Of a stretch of 64,000 nucleotides of DNA, positions 42,288 through 50,966 are shown piece after piece; position 1 is the first letter of the stretch, and each line of letters starts with the position of its first letter. Origin of the DNA: JAIWNK01 sp964453115 (GTDB lineage Bacteria > Chloroflexota > Anaerolineae > Anaerolineales > Anaerolineaceae). The translations under genes and the position numbers were made by a program. The notes under the pieces are model-generated. The model did no database searches, was not told where the DNA came from, and saw only the letters and a program-made list of their open reading frames with translations. The stretch spans positions 1 to 64,000 of the forward strand of contig CAYVRT010000019.1 of assembly GCA_964453115.1 (NCBI GenBank). Direction: 5' to 3'.

Positions 42288-43346
42288 ATGAAACGTGCTT
42301 TATTTGCCCTGCTGTTTCTCACCCTGCTACTCTCGGCCTGTGCTCCCAAGGCCAAAACTCCACTGAGCGTTTTTTGTGCTGGCAGTCTCATTCAGCCTTT
42401 CGCCAATCTGGAACGCGCCTTTGAGGCCGAAAACCCCGATATTGATGTGCAAAACGAATGTCATGGCAGCATTCAGGTCATCCGGCACGTTACCGATTTA
42501 CACAAGCCAATTGATGTCGTTGCCACCGCCGATTATGCGCTCATCCCAATGCTCATGTACGCCACCAATGATCCGCAAACCGGCAAGCCCTATGCAAACT
42601 GGGCCATTCAATTTGCCAGCAACCGGCTCGGCATTGCCTACACAGCCAACAGCCGCTATGCCGATGAGATTACCCCCGAAACCTGGAGCGAAATTCTCGC
42701 CCGCCCCGATGTACGCGTTGGCATTGCTGACCCACGCTTCGATGCCGCCGGATACCGCGCCCTGATGGTGTTTCAGCTCGCCGAAGCACCTGCCAACCAA
42801 CCCACCTTGTTCGAAGATATGTTCGCCGGACAGTTCCGCTACCCCATTACAACCCGAACAGAAGAGACAGCCACCCTCATCCATGTCCCCGAAATCCTCG
42901 AAACCACCCCCAACGCACATGTCGTTGTGCGCGGGTCCAGCATTCAACTGATTGCCTTGCTGGAATCCGGCGATCTCGATTATGCCTTCGAATATGAGAG
43001 CGTCATCCGTCAGCACAATTTACAACTCCTCCCCCTGCCAGATTCGCTCAACCTCGGGGTCGAGCAGCAAGCTGAGACCTATCAACGCGTGACCGTTGTA
43101 CTGGATTTTCAGCGGTTCAAAGTCGTCAAGCCCATCTTCCAGGGTGGAACGATCGCCTACGGCATCACCATCCCCAGCAACGCCCCACACCCACAAGAAG
43201 CCGCGCGCTTCATTGAATTTCTGTTAGGTGAAAAGGGTCGGGAATTGATGGAGGCCGATTATCACCCCATCTTCCAGCCAGCCCTGAGCAATGGACAGCA
43301 AAACCTGCCGGCTGCGTTACAACCCCTCACCAAGCCCATGCCATGA
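42288..43346 (+). CDS. wtpA: Tungstate/molybdate-binding lipoprotein (WtpA/ModA type)
   Basis: 352 residues. Lipobox LLLSACAP (Cys18), then LSVFCAGSLIQPFANLERAF, matching the start of WtpA/ModA (VxxAGSL), IDVVATADYALIPML, FASNRLGIAYTANS and a C-terminal FLLGEKGRELMEADYHP. The length of about 350 and the DVVATADY motif favour the WtpA branch, which prefers tungstate. The frame opens at 42216, but signal peptide and family start fit ATG 42288. It overlaps the permease gene by 4 nt. Confidence 0.85.
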   Translation: MKRALFALLFLTLLLSACAPKAKTPLSVFCAGSLIQPFANLERAFEAENPDIDVQNECHGSIQVIRHVTDLHKPIDVVATADYALIPMLMYATNDPQTGKPYANWAIQFASNRLGIAYTANSRYADEITPETWSEILARPDVRVGIADPRFDAAGYRALMVFQLAEAPANQPTLFEDMFAGQFRYPITTRTEETATLIHVPEILETTPNAHVVVRGSSIQLIALLESGDLDYAFEYESVIRQHNLQLLPLPDSLNLGVEQQAETYQRVTVVLDFQRFKVVKPIFQGGTIAYGITIPSNAPHPQEAARFIEFLLGEKGRELMEADYHPIFQPALSNGQQNLPAALQPLTKPMP

Positions 43347-44113
43347 AACCCCGCAGCGTGCCGCGCGGCTTCTATCTGGCTGGTAGCTTTGCAATCCTCT
43401 TCCTGCTGTTGCCCGTGCTTGCCACGCTGCTCAGCACCTCGCCGCCAGCGCTCTACGCAACCGCCCAGGATGCCGAATTTTTACGCGCCCTGAGCAACAC
43501 TTTCCAGTCGGCGGGCCTGGCAACCGGGCTAGGCATCTTGCTTGGCGTGCCACTTGCTCACCTTTTGGCAAACAATCGCTTTCCAGGGCGCGGCTGGATC
43601 GAGGCGCTCATCACCCTGCCCATCCTCCTACCACACACAGCCGCTGGGGTTGCGCTGCTGATGGTCTTTGGACGGGAGGGCTGGCTGGGCCGCCCGCTGG
43701 CCTGGCTGGGTCTATTCTTCACCGATCGGATGGCGGGCATCACAGTTGCCATGCTGTTCGTTGGCCTTCCGTTCCTCGTTCACGCCATGCGCGATGCCTT
43801 CAGCCTGCTCGACCCAGAACTGGAACGCAGCGCGCAGGTAGATGGTGCCTCGGCCTGGCAAATATTTTACTTCATCACCCTGCCACAAACCTGGCGCGCC
43901 CTGTTGAGTGGCGGGGTGATGATGTGGGCGCGCGGCATCAGCGAGTTTGGGGCTGTTGTCATCCTTGCCTATCACCCCAAAGTGCTGCCCACCCTGGTCT
44001 TTGAGCGGTTTGCTGGCTATGGACTGAATGCCGCCCAGCCCATCACCCTGCTGCTAATTATCCTGGCGTTCTTGCTACTTGGCCTGTTACGCGGGTTGGC
44101 CCGCCGCACCTAG
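43343..44113 (+). CDS. wtpB: ABC permease for tungstate/molybdate (WtpB/ModB type)
   Basis: 256 residues, about six transmembrane helices. The EAA loop (DGASAWQIFYFITLPQTWRALLSG) that docks the ATPase is intact. It overlaps wtpA by 4 nt (ATGA). The third component, the ATPase wtpC/modC, is not encoded next to it: the following gene is convergent and unrelated, so an ATPase from elsewhere must serve it. Confidence 0.85.
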   Translation: MKPRSVPRGFYLAGSFAILFLLLPVLATLLSTSPPALYATAQDAEFLRALSNTFQSAGLATGLGILLGVPLAHLLANNRFPGRGWIEALITLPILLPHTAAGVALLMVFGREGWLGRPLAWLGLFFTDRMAGITVAMLFVGLPFLVHAMRDAFSLLDPELERSAQVDGASAWQIFYFITLPQTWRALLSGGVMMWARGISEFGAVVILAYHPKVLPTLVFERFAGYGLNAAQPITLLLIILAFLLLGLLRGLARRT

Positions 44114-44115
44114 GG

Positions 44116-44961
44116 TTATTTTCCACGGTCCACCACCGCCTTGACCAGCTTGACAGCAATGCTGCCGCCCGGCAAAATCATCCCAACCGCATCTGCGGTA
44201 ATATCAAACAGCAGGTCGCGGGTCAGCACGCCTTTGATCTGGTCACTCCACTTCTTACCGCCGGAACGAACCTCGGTTGTTACCGCATCCATTTCAATGA
44301 CACTGCGCTTGCTCTTGCTCGCCCACTCATATTCAAACGCGTAAACCGGGCGAAAGTTTAGCTCAATCAATTCCACATCCACCCGTTCCTCGTGAATGAC
44401 CTGTGCATTCTGCACCGGCTGGACGACCTCAGCCGTCACCTGCCGCACCACGGCACTGGCGCGCACCTGTGGCGGCAATACCAACACCCCTTGCGGGGCA
44501 AAGGCATTCAAATCGGCAATTTCCGTCTTGGCCACGCCCTGATATTTCTGAAAATCCCCTCGTCCGCCGGTAATTCCATCCACTGTTTGCAGGGCGCTCA
44601 ACTGCTGAGCACAATGCTCAACCACACTCAAATTCAGCACCGCCGCCCCCTTCGCTGGGGTCGCTTCCACCTCCTGCCCCAACAGCGTCACCTTTTTCAC
44701 CTCTGGACCGCCGGTCGGCACACTGTAGCTGCGCGCACGGTCATACAAGGTGCGTGACGAAGCGCGCACCACCCAGTAAGGCTCCAATCGGCTCTCAAAT
44801 GAAAGCAGGCGGATCTCATCCGGTTTGGGTTGCGAAAAAAGCGCCCCAATGGTTCCCATCATCAACCCGGCCTTTTTCTGCTCCACCCGATCGCGTGCCA
44901 CTTCCACGCCAATTTGCGGCACCAGAAAGAATGCCTGCTCTGCCGCCAGGTAAATATCCAT
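44116..44961 (-). CDS. Protein of unknown function
   Basis: 281 residues, no signal peptide or transmembrane segment, begins MDIYLAAEQAFFLVPQIGVEVARD. The middle has a hydrophilic beta-rich part (FESRLEPYWVVRASSRTLYDR, VELIELNFRPVYAFEYEW), and the end has a Gly-rich hydrophobic helix (AVGMILPGGSIAVKLVKAVVD). I recognise no family. AGGAGG lies 5 nt before the ATG. It follows the lipoprotein hydrolase gene by 9 nt on the same strand and is probably cotranscribed with it. Confidence 0.6.
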   Translation of the reverse strand: MDIYLAAEQAFFLVPQIGVEVARDRVEQKKAGLMMGTIGALFSQPKPDEIRLLSFESRLEPYWVVRASSRTLYDRARSYSVPTGGPEVKKVTLLGQEVEATPAKGAAVLNLSVVEHCAQQLSALQTVDGITGGRGDFQKYQGVAKTEIADLNAFAPQGVLVLPPQVRASAVVRQVTAEVVQPVQNAQVIHEERVDVELIELNFRPVYAFEYEWASKSKRSVIEMDAVTTEVRSGGKKWSDQIKGVLTRDLLFDITADAVGMILPGGSIAVKLVKAVVDRGK

Positions 44962-44970
44962 CTCAACCTC

Positions 44971-45909
44971 CTATGGTTTTATAACGTTTTGCAAAATCCA
45001 ATGCGTCAGCTCCACAATTCGCCCATCCAATGTCCGATCTTGCGCCTCTGGGATCATTGCTGGCGGATTGTTAAGCTCATAAGTCTGGTTGGGTGCGTCC
45101 TGGTTCAGCCGCACCCATGGCACCCCGCCCGCCACAGCCGCGTTGACGATCTCCAGAGCATGATTGTTATTGGGCTGGACATGATCTTTTTCAGACTGAA
45201 TGCGCTGATAGGGAACGCGCACCTGCGAAATGAAGGTGAGGGCCTCGCGCTCGGCCCACCATTCATCATCGCTGCATGGCTGCCAGGCAATTTTGCCGTG
45301 CTGCTGACTCAAGTCACAGCCAACAGTGCTGTAAAAGCGGTTCACCGGCCCTTCCCAATCAATGTAAAAGCGCACCGGCAGGTCAGGGTAGCGCGCCAAC
45401 GCGCCGCTTGCTGCCGTCACGCCATAGGAATAGGAGACCAACCCCAAGCGCTGCGAGTCTACCCCTGGCTGCTTTGCGGCGTAGCGAATGACAGCTGCCA
45501 GGCCATCCTGGGTGATGAAGCCATTATAATCTTCGCTGCCACCCGATGCACCGCGCCCATCGGCATCAAAAATCACCACAGCCAGGCCTGCATCCGCCAT
45601 GCGCTGTGCCCGGTCCGCCTCCGAGGTGCCAATGCCACCCGGCATCAACACCAGGGTAATCAACCGGGTCTGTCCATCCCACCCATCAGGGTAAAGAATC
45701 CACACGGCCAGTTCGGCACCGCTGCTGGGGTTCACGACTGTTGCAGCGCTGCGCGGCGGGTTGCCAATGGGTGGCCTGGGCAAGGTCGGGGCAATGGACG
45801 GCGACAAGGCAACAGGCTGGGCTGTGTTTTGGGTTGCCTGCGGTGTGGAAACGGGTAAACAGGCAGCAAGCAAAAGGCTCAACAAACCAAGAATGCCTAT
45901 CGTTCGCAC
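44971..45909 (-). CDS. Alpha/beta-hydrolase-like lipoprotein
   Basis: 312 residues. Start GTG at 45909 with AAGGAGG 6 nt upstream gives MRTIGILGLLSLLLAACLPV, a short lipoprotein signal (Cys17). After a Pro/Thr/Gln linker comes a hydrolase core: LVLMPGGIGTS, VVIFDADGRGASGGSEDY and a nucleophile elbow LVSYSYGVTAASGAL, with a later His/Asp region. It could be an esterase or peptidase anchored on the outer face of the membrane. The longer frame to 46029 overlaps the divergent gene and is rejected. Confidence 0.75.
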   Translation of the reverse strand: MRTIGILGLLSLLLAACLPVSTPQATQNTAQPVALSPSIAPTLPRPPIGNPPRSAATVVNPSSGAELAVWILYPDGWDGQTRLITLVLMPGGIGTSEADRAQRMADAGLAVVIFDADGRGASGGSEDYNGFITQDGLAAVIRYAAKQPGVDSQRLGLVSYSYGVTAASGALARYPDLPVRFYIDWEGPVNRFYSTVGCDLSQQHGKIAWQPCSDDEWWAEREALTFISQVRVPYQRIQSEKDHVQPNNNHALEIVNAAVAGGVPWVRLNQDAPNQTYELNNPPAMIPEAQDRTLDGRIVELTHWILQNVIKP

Positions 45910-45990
45910 GGCAAACCTCCTTTCGTTTCCTCTGCTTGAGTGTACAATAAAATCACCGCACCTGACAAGTCCATTCGACAGCCAATCCGG

Positions 45991-45996
45991 TATAAT
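45991..45996 (+). promoter_or_regulatory. -10 of the ICMT-like gene
   Basis: Perfect TATAAT 26 nt before the ATG at 46023; CGGAG precedes the start codon. No convincing -35. Confidence 0.45.
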
Positions 45997-46022
45997 CACG
46001 CCATCTTCTTTCGGAGCAACAC

Positions 46023-46622
46023 ATGACACCCTTCTTCTTCTCCCTGCGCAGCCTGGTTCTGTTCGCCATCATCGTTTGGTTCGTGATCTATTGGCGGTTC
46101 GGGGCCTATTTGCTGAACGACTTGCGCAAAACGTTGCCCAAACGCGCCACCCGCACCGATGGGCTGCTGATGGGCATGATTGGCCTGTTCTCAGCATGGA
46201 TCTGGATCACAGCGCTGTTCATCCTGCGGGGGCGCATACCTTTTCAGGATGGCTGGCTGAGCAGCGTCAGCGCCTTGCTTGGCCTGTGCCTGACTCTGCT
46301 CGGGATTGGTGGCACCTTCTACGCCCGGCATCAATTAGGCCGGCTGTGGACAGCTGCCGCCGAGTTGCAGCCCAATCACTGCGTGGTGGATGAGGGGCTT
46401 TACCGTCGTATGCGTCATCCCATCTACACCTTTGCCATGCTGCTCAACCTTGGCTTTTGTCTGGTGTTCCCCACCTGGTGGAACATCCTCTTCACCTTCT
46501 TCATCCTCCTCGGCTATGCGCGCAAAGCGCAGGGAGAAGAGGCCTTCTTGCAGCAGGCTCTTCCCGGTTACAAGGATTACACCCAGCGCGTGCGCTACCG
46601 CATTCTACCCGGCATTTGGTGA
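46023..46622 (+). CDS. Isoprenylcysteine-carboxyl-methyltransferase-like membrane protein
   Basis: 199 residues, about five transmembrane helices. The C-terminal signatures GLYRRMRHPIYTFAMLLNLG and GEEAFLQQALPGYKDYTQRV are those of the ICMT/phospholipid-methyltransferase-like family (RHPxY...E...GxxYxxY). In bacteria the substrates are mostly unknown small or lipid molecules. Its 3' end overlaps the convergent dppF gene by 18 nt. Confidence 0.85.
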   Translation: MTPFFFSLRSLVLFAIIVWFVIYWRFGAYLLNDLRKTLPKRATRTDGLLMGMIGLFSAWIWITALFILRGRIPFQDGWLSSVSALLGLCLTLLGIGGTFYARHQLGRLWTAAAELQPNHCVVDEGLYRRMRHPIYTFAMLLNLGFCLVFPTWWNILFTFFILLGYARKAQGEEAFLQQALPGYKDYTQRVRYRILPGIW

Positions 46623-47615
46623 ATTGGAACGCTCGGCATAATGACAGGCAACAAAATGTCCCGGCGTCACCTCGCGATAGTCTGGCGCTTCCTGGCGGCA
46701 GCGCGCATCGGCTAGCGGGCAGCGCGTGTTGAAACGACAGCCCAATGGCGGGTTGACGGGGCTTGGCAGGTCTCCTTCTAGCAAAATGCGCTGACGCTTG
46801 CGCGCCCGCAGCGGGTCTGGCACTGGCACAGCCGACATGAGCGCCTGCGTGTATGGGTGCAATGGATGCAGGTAAATTTCATCCCGATCTGCCAGTTCCA
46901 TAATCTTGCCCAAATACATCACCGCCATGCGGTCGCTAATGTGACGCACCATGCTCAAATCATGGGCAATGAAGATGTAGGTCAGACCGAGTTGATCTTG
47001 CAGTTCTTCCAACAAGTTCACCACCTGCGCCTGAATGGAAACATCGAGCGAGGAAATTGGCTCATCGCACACGACCAGGTCAGGGTTAATCGCCAATGCG
47101 CGCGCGATCCCAATCCGTTGCCGCTGCCCGCCTGAAAACTCATGCGGGTAGCGGTTGACAAAATCGGGGTTGAGGCCCACAATGCGCAACAATTCCTGAA
47201 CCCGTTCACGCTTCTGGGTGCGGCTGAGCCGGCCATGCACATCCAACGGTGCCGCAATAATCGAACCGACCGTCATGCGTGGGTTAAGGCTGGCGTAGGG
47301 GTCCTGAAAGATCATCTGCATTCGCCGCCGGAAGAGCCGCAGCTCATTCTCGCGCAATTGCATCAGGTCTGTGCCATCGAAGAGGATTTGCCCGGCGGTT
47401 GGCTCATAGAGGCGCATCAGTGTCCGGCCAACGGTCGTCTTACCGCAGCCCGTCTCGCCCACCAACCCCAATGTTTCACCGCGAAAGACATCAAAACTGA
47501 CATCATCCACTGCCTTAACATCATTGACATGCCGGCTGAAAACCAGGCCCTTGTAAATTGGAAAATATTTTTTCAGGTTCCGCACCTGCATCAGCACAGT
47601 TGGTTCAGTTGTCAT
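46605..47615 (-). CDS. dppF: Peptide ABC transporter ATP-binding protein, F subunit
   Basis: 336 residues. Walker A GETGCGKTT, signature SGGQRQRIGIARAL, Walker B LVVCDEP, switch His in FIAHDLSMVRH, and the C-terminal oligopeptide extension with CRFNTRCPLADARC, a Cys cluster that can hold an iron-sulfur cluster in some homologues. It pairs with the D subunit to power peptide uptake. The ATG at 47615 overlaps the stop of the D gene (ATGA). Last gene of the operon. Confidence 0.92.
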   Translation of the reverse strand: MTTEPTVLMQVRNLKKYFPIYKGLVFSRHVNDVKAVDDVSFDVFRGETLGLVGETGCGKTTVGRTLMRLYEPTAGQILFDGTDLMQLRENELRLFRRRMQMIFQDPYASLNPRMTVGSIIAAPLDVHGRLSRTQKRERVQELLRIVGLNPDFVNRYPHEFSGGQRQRIGIARALAINPDLVVCDEPISSLDVSIQAQVVNLLEELQDQLGLTYIFIAHDLSMVRHISDRMAVMYLGKIMELADRDEIYLHPLHPYTQALMSAVPVPDPLRARKRQRILLEGDLPSPVNPPLGCRFNTRCPLADARCRQEAPDYREVTPGHFVACHYAERSNSPNAG

Positions 47616-48610
47616 TGGGTCGTCTTCTCCGCAATCTCCTGCCAATGCCAGCAGGCCACCAGGTGTCCAGGACGGTCACATGCTGCCAGCGGCGGCATGG
47701 CCTCGGCACATTGCTCGGTGCGCTGCGTGCAACGAGCATAAAACGGGCAACCGGTTGGCAATGCCACCAGGTCGGGCGGCAGCCCAGGGATGGAAACCAG
47801 CTTCGTCCCGGGCGCCTCATCCAAACGCGGCAGGCTGCCCAACAACCCCAGCGTGTAGGGATGGCGGGTATGATGATAAATATCCAGCACTTCACCGCGC
47901 TCAATAATATACCCGGCATACATCACGTTGACGTGCTGCACCATCTCGGCCACCACGCCCAAATCGTGCGTAATCCACATCACCGCCATGCCCAGTTCCT
48001 CTTGCAGCCGCACCACCAGGCTGACAATTTGTGCCTGAATAGTGACATCCAGGGCAGTTGTTGGCTCATCTGCAATCAACAAACGCGGCTCGCAAGAAAG
48101 CGCCATGGCAATCATCGCCCGTTGGCGCATTCCGCCCGAAAACTGATGCGGATAATGGTCGAGGCGTTTTCCTGGCTCTGGAATGCCCACCCAGCCGAGC
48201 AATTCCTGCGCCCGTTTGCGCGCCTGCTGCATCGTCATTTGCTTGTGCAGCATGAGCGCCTCGCAGATTTGAAAGCCAACCGTATAAACCGGGTTCAACG
48301 AAGACATGGGGTCTTGAAAAACCATCGCAATCTCATGCCCACGCACGCGCCGCATCTGTTCTTCATTGAGCTTGAGCAGGTCACGCCCACCAAACCACAC
48401 CTCGCCGCTTTCAATCTTGCCGGGCGGAATTTGAATCAGGCGCAGGATGGACATGGCATGGACGCTCTTGCCGCAGCCGCTCTCCCCCACCACCCCCAAA
48501 ATTTCGCCGGGCTGCATGGCATAGCAAACCCCATTGACCGCCTTCACCACCCCATCCTGGGTGTAAAAACGGGTGCGCAAGTCTCGAACATCCAGCAAAG
48601 GTTCTGTCAT
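47612..48610 (-). CDS. dppD: Peptide ABC transporter ATP-binding protein, D subunit
   Basis: 332 residues. Walker A GESGCGKSV, signature SGGMRQRAMIAMALS, Walker B LLIADEPTTALD, switch His in WITHDLGVVAEM, and the oligopeptide extension with CPFYARCTQRTEQCAEA. GGAGG lies 5 nt before the ATG at 48610, preferred over an upstream TTG at 48622. It starts 12 nt after the permease gene. Confidence 0.92.
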   Translation of the reverse strand: MTEPLLDVRDLRTRFYTQDGVVKAVNGVCYAMQPGEILGVVGESGCGKSVHAMSILRLIQIPPGKIESGEVWFGGRDLLKLNEEQMRRVRGHEIAMVFQDPMSSLNPVYTVGFQICEALMLHKQMTMQQARKRAQELLGWVGIPEPGKRLDHYPHQFSGGMRQRAMIAMALSCEPRLLIADEPTTALDVTIQAQIVSLVVRLQEELGMAVMWITHDLGVVAEMVQHVNVMYAGYIIERGEVLDIYHHTRHPYTLGLLGSLPRLDEAPGTKLVSIPGLPPDLVALPTGCPFYARCTQRTEQCAEAMPPLAACDRPGHLVACWHWQEIAEKTTQ

Positions 48611-48622
48611 GAGTGCCTCCAA

Positions 48623-49846
48623 TTAGACGCGCATCTTGGGGTCAAGGGCATCGCGCAGCCCATCGCCAAGCAAATTAAAGCCAAGCACACTGAGCATGAT
48701 GGCAAGCCCAGGGAACAAAACCGCCCACCAGGCACCGCTCGCCAGGTAACGATAACTATCGCCTAGCATGGCCCCCCATTCCGGCTCAGGCGGAATGGCG
48801 CCCAGGCCCAAAAAGCCAAGCGCCGCCGCCGAGAGGATGGCATTTGCCAGCCCCATTGTCGCCTGCACAATGATGGGCGAGAGAATGTTTGGCACAATGT
48901 GCCGAAAGAGAATGCTACCATGCGACTCACCCACTGCCTGGGCTGCCAGAACATATTCCTTTTGCACCACCGAAAGGACTGCCGAACGCGCCAGGCGGGC
49001 ATAGATGGGAATGCCCACCACACCAATTGCAATCATGCCCTTCTCCAGCCCCGGCCCCAAGAAGGCCACAATTGCAATTGCCAGCAAGTAACTAGGAAAG
49101 GACAGGATAATATCCATCAAGCGCATGACGACATTGGAAAAAATGCGCCCGCCAAGCGGAGTTGCCATCACCAGACCAATCAACAACCCCAAGACACCAC
49201 ATACCAGCCCAACCATCGGCGCGGCAAGCAGCCCAGACAGGCCGCCCAGGAGCAGACCAGTTGCACACCAAACCAGCACCCGCAGCCCGGAACGCTGTTT
49301 CAGCCAGCCCGGCCAAAAGGCCGAGGCGGCCCCCAACAACGCAAAGAGCAGCACCTGCCAGAACTGCATTGCAACCCAGGCCGGCAGCGCCCCAAGCGCC
49401 AGGCCAATCAACGCCATCAACAACACTCGTTCCCAATACACCATCTCAATGCTTTCATAGAAGCCAGAAAGCAGACCCAACAGGCCGCCAATCAGCAGCG
49501 AAATGCCAACCGCCACAATCCCCACTCGCAACGAATTCCACCCGCCATGCACCACGCGGCGAAAAATATCACGTCCCAGCTTATCGGTGCCAAAGGGATG
49601 CACCGAGGGCGACTCAGCCGTCCCGACCAGGCGCGGCGGCGTCAGCTTGAGCGAATAATCCAGGTCAATTTGTGCATTATACGGCCAGAAATAATGTGCC
49701 AAAACCGCTGAAAGAACAAAGATGACCACCACTGCCATCCCCAGGCGGGCGGTTCGGCTAGCAATCAAACGCCGCCAGGCATCCAACCACAAGGAGCGAT
49801 GCTCACGCACCGCAAAATCTGCCACATTGCCCGGTGTCTCTGCCAT
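48623..49846 (-). CDS. dppC: Peptide ABC transporter permease, C subunit, with insertion
   Basis: 407 residues; typical DppC/OppC proteins have about 280-310. The conserved parts are present: N-terminal SRTARLGMAVVVIFVLSAVLA, HPFGTDKLGRDIFRRVVHGG, the EAA loop (VGESHGSILFRHIVPNILSP) and LGLGAIPPEPEWGAMLGD. Between the helix ending LLSGFYES (about 132) and NVVMRLMDIILSFP (about 238) there are some 105 extra residues with three to four hydrophobic stretches, where normal homologues have a short loop. AGGAG precedes the ATG at 49846. Confidence 0.9.
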   Translation of the reverse strand: MAETPGNVADFAVREHRSLWLDAWRRLIASRTARLGMAVVVIFVLSAVLAHYFWPYNAQIDLDYSLKLTPPRLVGTAESPSVHPFGTDKLGRDIFRRVVHGGWNSLRVGIVAVGISLLIGGLLGLLSGFYESIEMVYWERVLLMALIGLALGALPAWVAMQFWQVLLFALLGAASAFWPGWLKQRSGLRVLVWCATGLLLGGLSGLLAAPMVGLVCGVLGLLIGLVMATPLGGRIFSNVVMRLMDIILSFPSYLLAIAIVAFLGPGLEKGMIAIGVVGIPIYARLARSAVLSVVQKEYVLAAQAVGESHGSILFRHIVPNILSPIIVQATMGLANAILSAAALGFLGLGAIPPEPEWGAMLGDSYRYLASGAWWAVLFPGLAIMLSVLGFNLLGDGLRDALDPKMRV

Positions 49847-49854
49847 ATTGCTCC

Positions 49855-50904
49855 TCAATCGTATTGAATGCGGGGATCCAACAATGCATAAGAAAGATCC
49901 ACCAGCAAATTAACCACCACAAAAATAATGGCAATCAGCAAGGTCACGCCCTGCACAATGGGATAATCGCGCGCCAGAATGGCATCATAGACCCATTTGC
50001 CAATCCCCGGCCAGGAAAAGATCGTCTCGGTCAGCACGGCACCAGCCAGCAGCGAGCCAATTTGAATGCCAATGATCGTAATGACCGGCAGGAAGGCATT
50101 CTTGAGCGCATGCCGATAGAGCACCAGGCGTTGCGCCAGCCCCTTGGCCTTGGCAGTGCGGATATAGTCTTCCTGCAACACATCCAACATGCTGGAGCGC
50201 GTCATGCGGGCAATGATAGCCATTGGAATGGTCGCCAATGCCACTGCCGGCATGATCAAATGCTTCAGGGCATTGCCAAAAGCAGGAAAATTGCCTTTCA
50301 GCAAACTATCCACCAGCAGCAAATGGGTGATGTTGGCATCAAAGGATATGCTTTGCCGCGAGCCGGTCGGCAGCCATTGCAGCAGCACCGCAAAAAGCAT
50401 AATCTCCATCAGCCCCAACCAAAAGATGGGCATGGAAACGCCAATCAACGATCCAATCATCGTCACCCCATCGAGGAGCGAATTACGCCGCGCCGCCGAA
50501 AGAATGCCAACAGGCAAACCAATTAGCACCGCAATCAGCATGGCAAGCAGTGCCAGCTCAATCGTCGCCGGAAAGCGTTCCGCCAATGTTTCGGTGACCG
50601 GAATGCGACGATGAATTGAATCGCCCAGATCAAAACGTAACAAGCGCCCCAAATAGCGCAGATATTGACTATCAAAGAAACCAGCCAAATCGCCCTTGTG
50701 CAGCGCGTCGCGGTCTAAAAATGCCGGACGGTTGAGGCCAAATTGCTCGCGGATGCGTTCAACATTCTCCTGTGTTGCATGTTCGCCCAGCATTGCCACC
50801 GCCGGGTCGCCAGGAATCAGACGCTGAAACATAAAAATTACAAATGTAACCCCCAACAAGGTTGGTAACACTGAAATCAATCTGCGTAAAATATAACGAC
50901 CCAA
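49855..50904 (-). CDS. dppB: Peptide ABC transporter permease, B subunit
   Basis: 349 residues, six transmembrane helices: RYILRRLISVLPTLLGVTFVIF, FDLGDSIHRRIPVTETLAERFPAT, the EAA loop (AKGLAQRLVLYRHALKNAFLP) and ETIFSWPGIGKWVYDAILARDYP. GGAGG at 50914-50910 sits 5 nt before a TTG at 50904, giving the usual family start; an ATG at 50919 lies within the ribosome-site region and seems less likely. The GC-rich hairpin separates it from the binding-protein gene. Confidence 0.9.
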   Translation of the reverse strand: MGRYILRRLISVLPTLLGVTFVIFMFQRLIPGDPAVAMLGEHATQENVERIREQFGLNRPAFLDRDALHKGDLAGFFDSQYLRYLGRLLRFDLGDSIHRRIPVTETLAERFPATIELALLAMLIAVLIGLPVGILSAARRNSLLDGVTMIGSLIGVSMPIFWLGLMEIMLFAVLLQWLPTGSRQSISFDANITHLLLVDSLLKGNFPAFGNALKHLIMPAVALATIPMAIIARMTRSSMLDVLQEDYIRTAKAKGLAQRLVLYRHALKNAFLPVITIIGIQIGSLLAGAVLTETIFSWPGIGKWVYDAILARDYPIVQGVTLLIAIIFVVVNLLVDLSYALLDPRIQYD

Positions 50905-50926
50905 GCCAGCCTCCAGCATCTTGAGC

Positions 50927-50952
50927 AGGGGGGCGGTTTCACCCGCCCCCCT
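50927..50952 (-). terminator. Intercistronic hairpin between SBP and permease genes
   Basis: AGGGGGGCGG (50927-50936), loop TTTCAC, CCGCCCCCCT (50943-50952), a 10-bp perfect GC stem directly after the binding-protein stop and with no T run. In many ABC operons such a stem keeps binding-protein mRNA more abundant than permease mRNA. Confidence 0.65.
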
Positions 50953-50966
50953 ATCTCGATCCAAAC

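Noticed and set aside
44830..45858. A 342-codon plus-strand open frame
   Set aside because: Lies opposite the unknown gene and lipoprotein hydrolase, both with strong ribosome sites; no ribosome site or domain of its own.
47558..48766. A 402-codon plus-strand open frame across the ABC ATPase genes
   Set aside because: Antisense shadow of dppD/dppF, rich in His, Gln and Arg with no recognisable motif.
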